This document shows positions 8,922-19,300 of a DNA stretch of 64,000 nucleotides, in pieces. The DNA comes from Bradyrhizobium sp. 132 (GTDB lineage: Bacteria; Pseudomonadota; Alphaproteobacteria; Rhizobiales; Xanthobacteraceae). Under the pieces are notes generated by a model, which saw only the letters and a program-made list of their open reading frames with translations, had not been told where the DNA came from and did not search any database. Made by a program: the position numbers and the translations under genes. The DNA lies in assembly GCF_023074185.1 (NCBI RefSeq), contig NZ_JADPKY010000116.1:35134-99133 (forward strand), written 5' to 3'. Position 1 is the first letter of the stretch, and the number at the start of each line of letters is the position of its first letter.

Positions 8922-9716
8922 TTAGCCATCCGATGGCAGCCCCTGCTCGATGCCGTGAAAGCGTAGCGGGGCCAGGGCGGAGGCCCGCTGCCACCAATCG
9001 GCGACGCGGTCGTCGAGCGCGGTCACACCTCGACCCTGGCCGGGGAAGATCCGGATCTGCTGCACCGCCTCGGCTTCGAACCCCTTGCCCTTGCCGGTGA
9101 TCTTGAGGGCAGCGCCTTCGCGGTCCCGCTGGGTCAGCGGCACCAAGAGGCGGCCACGCGGACGAAGCGACTGAAGCCAGAGCGGATGCGGTTGAGAGAA
9201 TCCGGCATGCACGATGATGACGTCGGCGGGTTCGCCGATGTCCTCGCATCCGTCACCATGGACGACCACGACGTTGCGATAGGCGCGAAGATAGGTCGCG
9301 GCGCGCGCCGCAAGCCGCGCGTCGCATTCGATTGCATGCACCCTGCCCTTGGGGCCCACGATCTCCGAAAGCACTGCCGAGAAATAGCCGAGCCCGCAGC
9401 CGATCTGGACCACGCGATCCTTCTCCCCGACGTCGAGCAAATCGATGAAGTGCGCCCACAGGCTCGGCAGTCCGGTATCGAGCTTGCGGCGCGCATCGAT
9501 CGCGACCAGCACATTGTCCTGGAGATGAACGGGATCGGCATCCGGCGTCAGCCGATAGCCGCGCGCCGCCTCGCTCTTGACGCGCCAGGGTCCCTTCGCC
9601 AGAAACCTTTCGCGCGGAACGATGGCGAGAGCTTCGAGCAGGCGCTTTGAGGAGATCCGCTCGCGCTTTGCGATCAGCTCCACGTAACGCGCACGCGCGG
9701 CGGCAAGATCGCTCAT
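8922..9716 (-). CDS. Protein-L-isoaspartate O-methyltransferase-like protein
   Basis: A 264-residue protein of the PIMT (Pcm) family. The N-terminus RVYVELIAKRERISSKRLLEAL-like region and VPRERFL resemble Pcm. SAM motif I is VVQIGCGLGYFSAVLSEIVG, followed by VHAIECDARLAARA and the RGRLLVPLTQ strand. Canonical Pcm methylates isoaspartyl residues for protein repair. This copy has unusual residues around the substrate segment (LQDNVLVAIDARRKLDTGLPS), so it may be a paralogue acting on something else. Its start overlaps the stop of the upstream cyclase-domain gene by four bases (ATGA), so the two are translationally coupled. Confidence 0.75.
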   Translation of the reverse strand: MSDLAAARARYVELIAKRERISSKRLLEALAIVPRERFLAKGPWRVKSEAARGYRLTPDADPVHLQDNVLVAIDARRKLDTGLPSLWAHFIDLLDVGEKDRVVQIGCGLGYFSAVLSEIVGPKGRVHAIECDARLAARAATYLRAYRNVVVVHGDGCEDIGEPADVIIVHAGFSQPHPLWLQSLRPRGRLLVPLTQRDREGAALKITGKGKGFEAEAVQQIRIFPGQGRGVTALDDRVADWWQRASALAPLRFHGIEQGLPSDG

Positions 9717-12700
9717 CGCGCGGGATCGGCGTGTTCACGAACGGGCGCGTCCGCGCCGAGCTCGTTGACCAGCTGCATCGCCTGTTTCAGGTCCGGCGTA
9801 TAGAACCCCTCGCTGAACTTGCCGACGATCGGCGCGAGCAGCAGGCTTGCGTGCTCGCGCTTGCCAGCTTGGTGCGACAGCCGCGCGAGGCTGACGGCGG
9901 TGCGAAGCTCCCAGGACAGCGCGCCCTGCTTGCGGGCGATCTCCAGCGACAGGCCGAACAGCTCCTCGGCCTCCTGCACCGAGACCGGATTCCCGTCCGA
10001 CAGGGTGATCTCGCCTTGCAGGCGGTAGACCTCGGCGAGGTAGGAATGGTCGCCGGTCCGTCGCGCGGTCGCGAGCGCACCGTCCAGCGCGCGCAACGCG
10101 GCGTCGCGCATCCCGACCTTGGCGTAGGCCTCCGCGAGCAGGCAGCGGAACCAGCAACCGGCGAGCCAGGAATCCATCGCCTCGTATTCGTCGAGGCCGA
10201 AGCGCATCTGGCTGAGGCCTTCGTCGGCCTCGCCGAGCTGCGTCAGCGCCCAGCCGCGCAGGATCGCCGCCTGCTGCTTCCAGTGCAGGAAGTTGTGCTC
10301 GGTGGCGATGATCATGGCGCGGTTGGCGTGGTCGCGCGTGCCCTCGACATCGCGCAAATGCTGGCACAGATAGGCGCCGAACACGAGCGCGAAGGCGAGC
10401 GTGAAGGGGTGGCGGATCTTCTCGGCGTTCGCGATCGCCTGCTCGCTGTGCTGGCGCGCCGCGTCGGGCCGGCCGAGGAACCACAGGAGATAGCCGAGAT
10501 AGGACAGCGAGACGACGCCGGGATCGGTGCCGTGCCGCTCCATCAGGTCGGAGTGCAGATCGGGGCTGTAGAGATTGATGCAACGGTGCAAATGATGCTG
10601 GGACGCGGCAAAGCGCCCGCGATAGAGCATGGTCATCGCGATCGAGCGGTGCGCCTCGATCAGATAGCCGGTCTGCTGCGCCGGCTGCGTCCGCTCGTTC
10701 AGCCGCTCGCGCTTGGCGAATTTCAACAGCTCGACACTGAGATCGTGCGCGCGGGTGAGATCGGCGCGGATAAAATGACAGACCCAGAGCCCGCGCGTGG
10801 CGGCGAAGGCCTTTTCGTCATCGTCAAGCTGCTGGCCGAGTTCGAGGGCGCGGATGTAGTTCTCCTCGACCTCCTGCACGGCATAGCCCTTGGCGGCGAT
10901 CAGTGCGTTGCCGAGCGCGATGCGCAGCTCGAGCTCCATCTCGTCGGCGCCCTGCATGCGCGCATTGGCCTGGACGACGCTTAAGCCCCGGCGCAGATGG
11001 CCGATCGCCTCCAGATTGGCGCCGCTCTTGGCCGCTTGCTTGCCGGCCTTGAGCCAGAAGCTGGCGGCCCCCTCGCTCTGGCCGGATTCGGTCAAATGAT
11101 GGGCGAGCAGCTCCGGTTCGCGCTCGGTCTTCTCCGGATACATCTCGGCGAGCACCTGGGCAATCCGGGAATGCAGCTTGCGCCGCTCGCTGTGCAACAG
11201 GCTCGCATGCGCGGCGTTCTGGATCATCACGTGCTTGAAGGAGTAGAGCGCGTCCGGCGGATGGCCGCGGCGCATGATCAGCCCGGCCTCCTCCAGATGA
11301 TTGAGCGCGGCCTCGATCTGTTCGGCGGGCGTATTAGCGACCGCGTGCAGCGTCTCGTAGGAGAATTCGCGGCCGATGGTGGCGCCGATCTGCGCGATCC
11401 GCTTGAACGGCCCCATCCGGTCCAGTCGCGCCATCAGCGAGTCCGTCAGCGTCGCCGGGATCGCGAGCTGCCGCCACGGGCCCGACAGCACGTAGCGCCC
11501 GTGCCGCTCGGTCAGGAGGTTGGATTCCAGAACCGTCTTGGTCAGCTCTTCCAGAAACAGCGGCACGCCGTCGGTCTTGACGATGATCTCCTCGACGACC
11601 TCCTTGGGAAGCTCGCGTCCCGCCACGCGCTGGACCAGCGTCGCGCGCAACTGCCGGCTCAACCGGTTCAGCACCAGCGTCGTAATGTGCGAATGGGCGC
11701 TCCAGCTCGGCTGGAATTCGGTGCGCGCGGTCATGATCACCAGGATCGGCCGGTTCTGTGCCCGGTCGACCAGGAGATCGATCACCTCACGGGAAGTTGG
11801 GTCGATCCAGTGCAAATCCTCGAATGCGATCACCAGCGGCTGCTCGCGCGCAAGGCCGAGGAAATGATTGACCAGCGCGGCGACGGTCGCATCCTTTTGC
11901 TGCTGCGGCGACAGCTCGAGCGGCGGATAGCGGTCACCGATCGGAATGGACAACAGCGCGGCCAACAGCGGCGCAACCTGCTCGATGTCGCCATGAGCGG
12001 CGGAGATCGCGATCTCCAGGTTCGCGAGCGACTGCGCGGACGCATCCTCGCGATCGAGACCGAGAGAGAATTTGAGCTGCTCGGCGAACGGATAGAACGC
12101 GGTGGAGGTGTAATAGGGCGAGCACTGGAATGAGACCTGTCCATGGCGGTCGCCGGCGATCCGCTCGAAGATTTCCTGGATGATGCGCGACTTGCCGATG
12201 CCGGGCTCGCCGAACTTGACCACGACCTGGCCGTCGCCCTCCTTGACCTGCTGCCAGCGGCCCATCAGTAGCGCAATCTCTTCCTCGCGGTTGACGAGCG
12301 GGGTCAGCCGCGTGCCCATGGCAGCGGCGAAGCGGGTCTCCACCCGCGACGCCCGCATCACGTGCCAAGCCTGCGCCTTGTCCGAGATACCCTTCAGCGC
12401 GTGGACGCCGAGATCGCGGTAGTCGAACTTCCCCTTCAGCAGCGACTGGGTCGAGGCGGAAATCACCACACCGTTGGGCGGCGCCAGACCTTGGAGGCGC
12501 GCGGCGAGATTGACGGTTTCTCCGACCGCGGAGTCGCGCTCTTCGGTGCCCTGCCCGACGAGGTCGCCAACCACGACGAGACCGGTCGCGATGCCGATGC
12601 GGACGGCGGGTGAGTGGCTGAGCGCACCACGCGGCTCGACCGCGCGCGCTGTCGATAGCACCCGCACGATCTCGAGCCCCGCGCGCACCGCGCGCTCGGC

Positions 12701-13183
12701 GTCATCCTCATGTGCGGTCGGATAGCCGAAATAGACCAAAATACCGTCGCCGACGAAGCGAGCAGCAAAACCTTCGTAATGCTTCACCACGCGGACACAG
12801 GTTTCGCGGAAGCTCGCGATCATGTCGCGCACGTCTTCGGGATCGAACTGCACCGACAGCGAAGTGGAATCCACCATGTCGCAGAACATGGTGGTGAGCT
12901 GACGCCGCTCGGCCCCGACTTCCGTGCGGGGTTGAGGGCGCGCCGCCGCGTCGGACTTCTCCGCTGTTTCGGCCCGGAACAACGCGGTCATGGCCCGCTG
13001 GAGCCGCTTCCGATCACCGAGCGGCAATCCGAGCTCGACCAGATCGGATTCGGTCAGATCTCCCATGACGTCGAGATCGAGACGGTGCTCTGCGAAGAGA
13101 TCGGTATAGTGGCCGAGACCGACGCCTTCGAGCCAGCGCTTCAGCCCGCCTTCCGTTCCCGTGACCGGCTCATTCTCCAGCAT
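9713..13183 (-). CDS. SAM domain - class III nucleotidyl cyclase - AAA ATPase - TPR regulator
   Basis: A 1156-residue multidomain signalling protein. An N-terminal sterile-alpha-motif domain (about 12-70) is followed by a class III cyclase domain (about 95-275) with metal-binding Asp in FCDMVDST (about D102) and in FVGDGILVYFG (about D146), and the GETVNLAARL motif. An AAA/STAND ATPase has Walker A GEPGIGKS (325-332) and the Walker B-like VIAFEDLHWID. The C-terminal half is TPR-like helical repeats. Such proteins are abundant in rhizobia and may make cAMP. It is divergent from the NRPS gene across 142 bases, so it could regulate it; that is inference. Confidence 0.88.
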   Translation of the reverse strand: MLENEPVTGTEGGLKRWLEGVGLGHYTDLFAEHRLDLDVMGDLTESDLVELGLPLGDRKRLQRAMTALFRAETAEKSDAAARPQPRTEVGAERRQLTTMFCDMVDSTSLSVQFDPEDVRDMIASFRETCVRVVKHYEGFAARFVGDGILVYFGYPTAHEDDAERAVRAGLEIVRVLSTARAVEPRGALSHSPAVRIGIATGLVVVGDLVGQGTEERDSAVGETVNLAARLQGLAPPNGVVISASTQSLLKGKFDYRDLGVHALKGISDKAQAWHVMRASRVETRFAAAMGTRLTPLVNREEEIALLMGRWQQVKEGDGQVVVKFGEPGIGKSRIIQEIFERIAGDRHGQVSFQCSPYYTSTAFYPFAEQLKFSLGLDREDASAQSLANLEIAISAAHGDIEQVAPLLAALLSIPIGDRYPPLELSPQQQKDATVAALVNHFLGLAREQPLVIAFEDLHWIDPTSREVIDLLVDRAQNRPILVIMTARTEFQPSWSAHSHITTLVLNRLSRQLRATLVQRVAGRELPKEVVEEIIVKTDGVPLFLEELTKTVLESNLLTERHGRYVLSGPWRQLAIPATLTDSLMARLDRMGPFKRIAQIGATIGREFSYETLHAVANTPAEQIEAALNHLEEAGLIMRRGHPPDALYSFKHVMIQNAAHASLLHSERRKLHSRIAQVLAEMYPEKTEREPELLAHHLTESGQSEGAASFWLKAGKQAAKSGANLEAIGHLRRGLSVVQANARMQGADEMELELRIALGNALIAAKGYAVQEVEENYIRALELGQQLDDDEKAFAATRGLWVCHFIRADLTRAHDLSVELLKFAKRERLNERTQPAQQTGYLIEAHRSIAMTMLYRGRFAASQHHLHRCINLYSPDLHSDLMERHGTDPGVVSLSYLGYLLWFLGRPDAARQHSEQAIANAEKIRHPFTLAFALVFGAYLCQHLRDVEGTRDHANRAMIIATEHNFLHWKQQAAILRGWALTQLGEADEGLSQMRFGLDEYEAMDSWLAGCWFRCLLAEAYAKVGMRDAALRALDGALATARRTGDHSYLAEVYRLQGEITLSDGNPVSVQEAEELFGLSLEIARKQGALSWELRTAVSLARLSHQAGKREHASLLLAPIVGKFSEGFYTPDLKQAMQLVNELGADAPVREHADPAR

Positions 13184-13325
13184 GGTGATTTCTGCCCGAC
13201 CATCACTCCGTCGAAGCGCTTAGGGCCCCTCAACCACAGATTTTGGGGCCAAAACTTCACCTCAGACTGGACGCGTTCCCTTACTTCTTGGAAGAATAGC
13301 CCAATCGGATCAAAAGGGAACGGAA

Positions 13326-16300
13326 TTGTCGGACGTCACGCTTCCAGCGCCGCAGGGGTCAGCCAGCACAACGGCCGAAACGAAGATATTCGCGGATATC
13401 GGCGGCCTTCTCGATTTCCATGCCCGCAAGACGCCGGCGGCGCCCGCCCTCCTCGCCCCTGGCCGGCCAGTCCTCAACTACGGCGCGATTGGCGACCGGA
13501 CGCAGGATCTCGTCCGTACGCTGCGCAGGCTCGGCATAGTCCCTTCCGACCGGGTTGCGGTTGCGCTGCCGCGTGGCGCCGACAGCGCACTGGCCCTGAT
13601 CGCGGTCGCCTCGAGCTGCGCCTGCGTTCCCGTCAATCCCGACCTGACCGCGGACGAGCTGCAACGCTATTTCAGCGAATTGAAGTTGACGGCGCTGATC
13701 ACCCGAGCTGATACGAACTCGGCGAGCCGTGACGTCGCGAAAGCGCTCGATATCGCTGTGATCGATTTCATGCCGGGGCCGCAAGACGATCTCGGCGGCT
13801 GCACGTTCGTCGGACCGGAGGTTGGGCCGGCAAACAACAGCGGCACCTCGCGCGGCGACGACGACGCGTTCATCCTGCTGACATCGGGCACGGCAGCGCG
13901 GCCGAAGATGGTGCCGCTGACGCACCGCAATGTGTGCCTCTCCGCTTACAACGCCGGCCGCGTGCTGTCGCTGACGTCGCACGATCGCCTGCTCAACGCG
14001 CTACCTCTGTTTCACGCCCATGGTCTGATTTCCGGTCTGCTGACGGCGTTGGCCGCGGGCTCCAGCGTGATCTGCACCGACGGTTTCGACGCATCATCCT
14101 TCTTCGGCTGGATGCGGCAGCTGCAACTCACCTGGTACACGGCGGTGCCGACCATCCATCGCGCGCTGCTGACGGCGGCGGAAGCGAACCCGGACCTTGC
14201 CCGATCGTCGTCGTTGCGCGTGATCCGCTCGGCCTCCGCCTCGCTTGCGCCTGCGATCCTCGACGGGCTGGAGGCGACGTTCGGCGTTCCCGTGCTCGAA
14301 ACCTACGGCATGACGGAGGCGGCCTCGCAGATCGCGGCCAATCCGTTCGAACTGCGCAAGGCCGGATCGGTCGGCCGCGCCGCGGGCCCCGAGATCGCGA
14401 TCATGGATGAGACTGGCCGTACGCTCGCGAGCGGCGAGCACGGCGAAATCATGCTTCGCGGACCGAATATGAGCCGCGGCTACTATAATGACGAGGCGGC
14501 AACACAGGCGGCCTTCCGCAACGGCTGGTTCCGGACCGGCGATCTCGGCTATCTCGACGCCGACGGCTATCTCTTCATCGTTGGCCGTATCAAGGACGTT
14601 ATCAACCGCGGCGGGCAGAAGATCTCGCCGCTGGAGATCGAAGAGGTCCTGCTCAGTCATCCCGCGGTGCTGGAGGCCGGCGTGTTTGCCGTCCCGCACC
14701 AGAAGCTCGGCGAGAATGTCGCCGCGGTCGTGGTGCTACGGCCGAATTCCGAGGCGACCTCGGATCAGTTGCGCCAGTTCGCGCGGAAACGACTCGCGGC
14801 CTACAAGGTGCCGAGCCTGATCCGCAGCGTCGCCACGCTGCCGAAAGGCGCCAGTGGCAAGGTCAAGCGCAATGCGCTCGCCGAGCTGGTCGTGACAGTG
14901 GACGGCGGCGACGGGACGCGGCTGCCACGAACCGAACTGGAGACCCAGCTCGCGGGGATTTGGGCCGGGCTGCTGGAGCTTCCACAGGTCGGCGTCGATC
15001 AGGACGTGTTTGCGCTCGGCGCGGACTCGCTCGCGGCCACACAGATGCGCTCGCGCCTGCGCGAACGTTTCAACGTCGTCTTCTCATTCGAGGACATCTT
15101 TGATTGCGCCACGGTCTCAGCCCTGGCGGCCCGGGTCGAGACCGCCACAACCCATCGCGAGACGATGCTGCCGGCCTGGCGCAAAGCCGCGGAAACAGAC
15201 GCGCCGCTGTCGTTCCAGCAGCAGCGGATGTACGTGCTCTCGCGGCTCGACCCAACGCGCTACAATTATAACGTCGTCGAAGTCGCGCTCCTCAAGGGCC
15301 AGGTCGACGTCGCCGCGCTTTCTGCCGCCCTCACTGCGGTCGCTGCGCGCAATGAGGCACTGCGGTCGGTCTTCGTCGAACGCGAGGGTGAGCCGGCGCA
15401 GCTTGTGCTGCAATCGCCGCCGCGGTTCGAGCGGATCAAGCTCAAGCCCTGCTCCGCGGACAAGCGAGCTGCTGTGATCAGGCGCGAGGCCCTCAAGCTC
15501 GCGCAATATCCGTTCGACCTTGCGCGCGAGCCGCCGCTGAAGGTCACGCTGCTGTCGTTCGACAAAAGCAGCCATGCGCTGGTGGTCAATGTCCATCACC
15601 TCGTCACCGACGGCTGGTCGCAGCGGCTGTTCTGGGAAGAACTCGCCGCCCATTATTCGGCAGCGCGCAAGAACGACGTGATGGCACTGCCTTCGCCCGC
15701 CTTCCAGTACCGCGACTTTGCGCTCTGGCAGCAGAGCTGGGCGCACACGCCGGCCGCAAAGGAGCAACTCGATTACTGGCGGGCGCAGCTCGACGGCGTC
15801 ACCACGCTGCCGCTGCGGACCGACCGGTCAAGGCCGGAGGTCTGGAGCGGACACGGTGCCCGTCGCTATCTCGAGTTCTCCAGGACGCTGTCGGCCGACC
15901 TGCATGCGCTGAGCCAGAACCAGGGCGTCACGCCCTTCATGACCCTGCTCGCGGTGTTCCAGTACCTACTATTCCGCCACACCGGCCACGAGGATGTCGC
16001 GACGGGATCGCTCATCGCCAACCGTAACCAGATCGAGAGCGAGCGGCTGATCGGGCTGTTCGCCAACACCCTGATCCTGCGCAACGATTTCGGCGGCGAT
16101 CCGAGCTTCGGCGACATGTTGCGACGGGTGCGGCAGGTCACGCTCGATGCCTACCGCAACCAGGACCTTGCGATCGAGGAAGTCCTGCGCGCGCTTCAGA
16201 TCGCGCGCCGGAGCGACGGCAATCCGCTGTTCCGGATCATGTTCATCCTCCAGAACGCATCGATCGAGGCGGCACGTTTCTCCGGCTTGTCGACGCGGCG

Positions 16301-19300
16301 GATCGAGATCGATCCAAAAGTGGCGCGCTTCGACATCACGCTCGAACTGGTCGAGGCCGACGGCCGTTTCGCCGGATTCTTCGAATACGCTACCGATCTG
16401 TTCGACGCAGCGACGATCGAGGGCATGGCCGCTCAGTTCAAGACTCTGCTCAAATCCGTCATCGCCGATCCGGAGCAGCGCATCTCGCACCTGCCACTCC
16501 TGACCGCGGCCGAACGCCGGCAGCTGCTGGCGCAAGGCCGCGGCGTGCCGGCCAATGTCACCTCGCGCGACAACCTAAGCGAACGCTTCGACCGTCAGGC
16601 CAGGAAAACGCCGAACGCGATCGCGGTGTCGGACGGCAGCACATCCCTGAGTTATCGCGAGTTGGCGCGCCGCAGCCAGGCGGCCGCGCGCTGGCTGGCC
16701 CGGGAGGGCGTTGGTGCCGAGGCCGTGGTCGCCTTGCTTGCGGATCGCGGGCCCGACCTGCTCGCCGCGATGATCGCCGTGCAGCGCGTGGGCGCGGCCT
16801 TCCTCAATCTCGATCCCGACCAGCCGCCGGCACGGCTCGCGACTATCCTCGGATCGAGCTGTGCCCGCATGCTGCTGACCGGACGCGCGCAGTCATCCAT
16901 GGTCGAGGCGCTGCTCGAACCGCTGGTCGAGCGCATCCACGTTGCCGCGCTCGAAGACGCGATCGCGCCGGGGCTGACCAATCCGGCCCGCGCGGCGCGG
17001 CGCACGGCTTCCAGCCTCGCTTATCTCATCTATACCTCCGGATCCTCCGGCGCGCCGAAGGGCGTGATGATCGAGCAGCGCGGGCTTTCGAACCATCTGG
17101 CCTCGCTCATCTCCGAGTTCGGCCTCTCGTTCCGGGACGTGATCGCGCAGACCGCGCCGCAGAGCTTTGTCATCTCGGTGTGGCAGTTCCTCGCGGGGCC
17201 CATGGTCGGCGCGCGCGTTCATGTCTGCGGCAGCGCGACCGTGCGGGACCCGATCTTGCTCGCGCGGGAGATCGAGCGCGAGGGCATCACGGTGCTCGAG
17301 ATCGTCCCATCGCTGCTGCGCGTGATCCTCGATCGCATGGACGAGGCACCGATCCGGCGCGCCTTTGCGAGGCTGCGCCTCCTGATCTCGACCGGCGAGC
17401 CGCTGCCGGTCGATCTCTGCAAGGCCTGGTTCGCGCGCTGTCCGAAAGTGCCCTTGATCAACGCCTATGGCGCGTCGGAATGTTCCGATGACGTCTCGCT
17501 GCATCGCCTGACCAAGGCGCCGGCGACCAGGACGGGCCATGTCCCGGTCGGCGCGCCGCTGCCGAACACCCAGCTCTACGTGCTCGACGCAGGCCTGCAG
17601 CCGCAACCGGTCGGCGTGACCGGTGAGCTCTGCATCGGCGGCGCCGGTGTCGGCCGCGGCTATGTCAACGACCCCGCACAGAACCGGCAGCGCTTCCTGC
17701 CCGATCCGTTCTCGCGCAAAGCAAGCAGCCGGCTGTACCGGACCGGCGACCTCGCCCGCCGCCGCGCCGACGGCACGACCGAATGCCTCGGCCGCGCCGA
17801 CCATCAGGTCAAGGTTCGCGGCTACCGTATCGAACTCAAGGAGATCGAGAACGCGCTTGCCGACCATCCGAGTGTGCGCGCCGGCATCGTCGAGCCGCGT
17901 CGCGAAGCAAGCGGCGATGTCAGACTGATCGCCCATGTCGTCGCAAGGTCAGGCAGCCGGAGCAGCGCCAGCGAGTTGCGCGAATTCCTGAAGAGCCGGC
18001 TGCAGGGCCATGCCATCCCGTCCGCGTTCCTGTTCCTGGATCAGGTACCGCTCAACGCCCATGGCAAAATCGACCGGACCGCGCTGCTGGCGCCGGCGCA
18101 GCAGGAAGCGCCCGAACCTGACGCGGCCGTGCCGGCGCGGGGCTTCACCGAAAAGGTGCTGTCCGACATCTGGATCGACCTGCTGAAGGTCGAGAGCCTC
18201 GGCGTCACCGACAATTTCTTCGACCTCGGCGGCCATTCGCTGCTGGCGGGCCAGGCGACGGCGCGCGTCGCCCGTGCGCTCGGCGTGTCGCTGCCGATCA
18301 AGACCATCTTCGAGGCGCCGACGATCGAAGAGCTTGCCCGGCGGATCGACGAGGCCGCGGCGGCAAAGCCGCGCAAGCCAGCTGCAAGCGCAGCAAGATT
18401 GGCGAGAGCGAGCCTGGCCGAAAGCGGCCCTCCCGCGCTCTCGATCGCGCAGGACCAGATGCTCCGGATCGAGCAGAATCTTCCCAGACTGCCGCTGTTC
18501 AACCTGCCTTTCGCCTTTCGTCTCCAGGGGCCGCTCAATCTGGCCGCCCTGGCGCAGGCGATCGACGACGCCGTGCGCCGGCACGAATCGCTGCGAACCA
18601 GTTTCGGCTGGAGCGGCGGGGAGCCCGTCAGCCGCATCGCCGCGCCCGGCACCCTGGGCCGTGTCCTGACTGTCGAGACGATCGGCGAGGGCCAGCCCCA
18701 CAACAACAAGCGGCGCAAGGCGCTGGAGCTCCGCAAGATCGATCTCCTGATCGAACAGGAGACCTATGCCCCGATCGACACCACACGCGCGCCGCTGCTG
18801 CGCGCCCGGCTGTTGCGGCTCCACGACGGCGATCATGTGTTGCTGCTGACATTGCACCACGCAATCGTCGACGGCTGGTCGATCGGCGTGCTGTTCGAGG
18901 AATTGTCCAACCGCTATGCGGCGCTGGCCGGCTATCCGTCGGTGCCGCTGCCGAAACTGCCGCCGGCCTTTTCAGACATGGTGCGCTGGCAGCACTGGTG
19001 GTGCGGCACCGATGCCGCCCGCCGTCAGGCGGCCGAATGGACGGAGAATTTGCGCGGGGCGACACCCGTTTTCGACGGGGGATCAAGCCCGGGCGCGTCC
19101 ACGGGACACCGTCCGGTCAGTCTCGAACGTGAGCTGATCGGCCGGCTCACCGCGTTCGCCGGCCAGCACAATTGCACGCTGTTCATGTGCCTGCTGACCG
19201 GCCTGAAAGCCCAGCTGCTGGCGCGGACCGGCCACAACGACATCTCGATCGCCACCGGCATGGCCAATCGCGCCCAGCCAGACACCGACCGGATCGTCGG

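Noticed and set aside
9647..12133. Two long open frames antisense to the cyclase-domain gene (445 and 378 codons)
   Set aside because: Compositionally biased, no ribosome sites, and fully covered by a conserved gene on the other strand.
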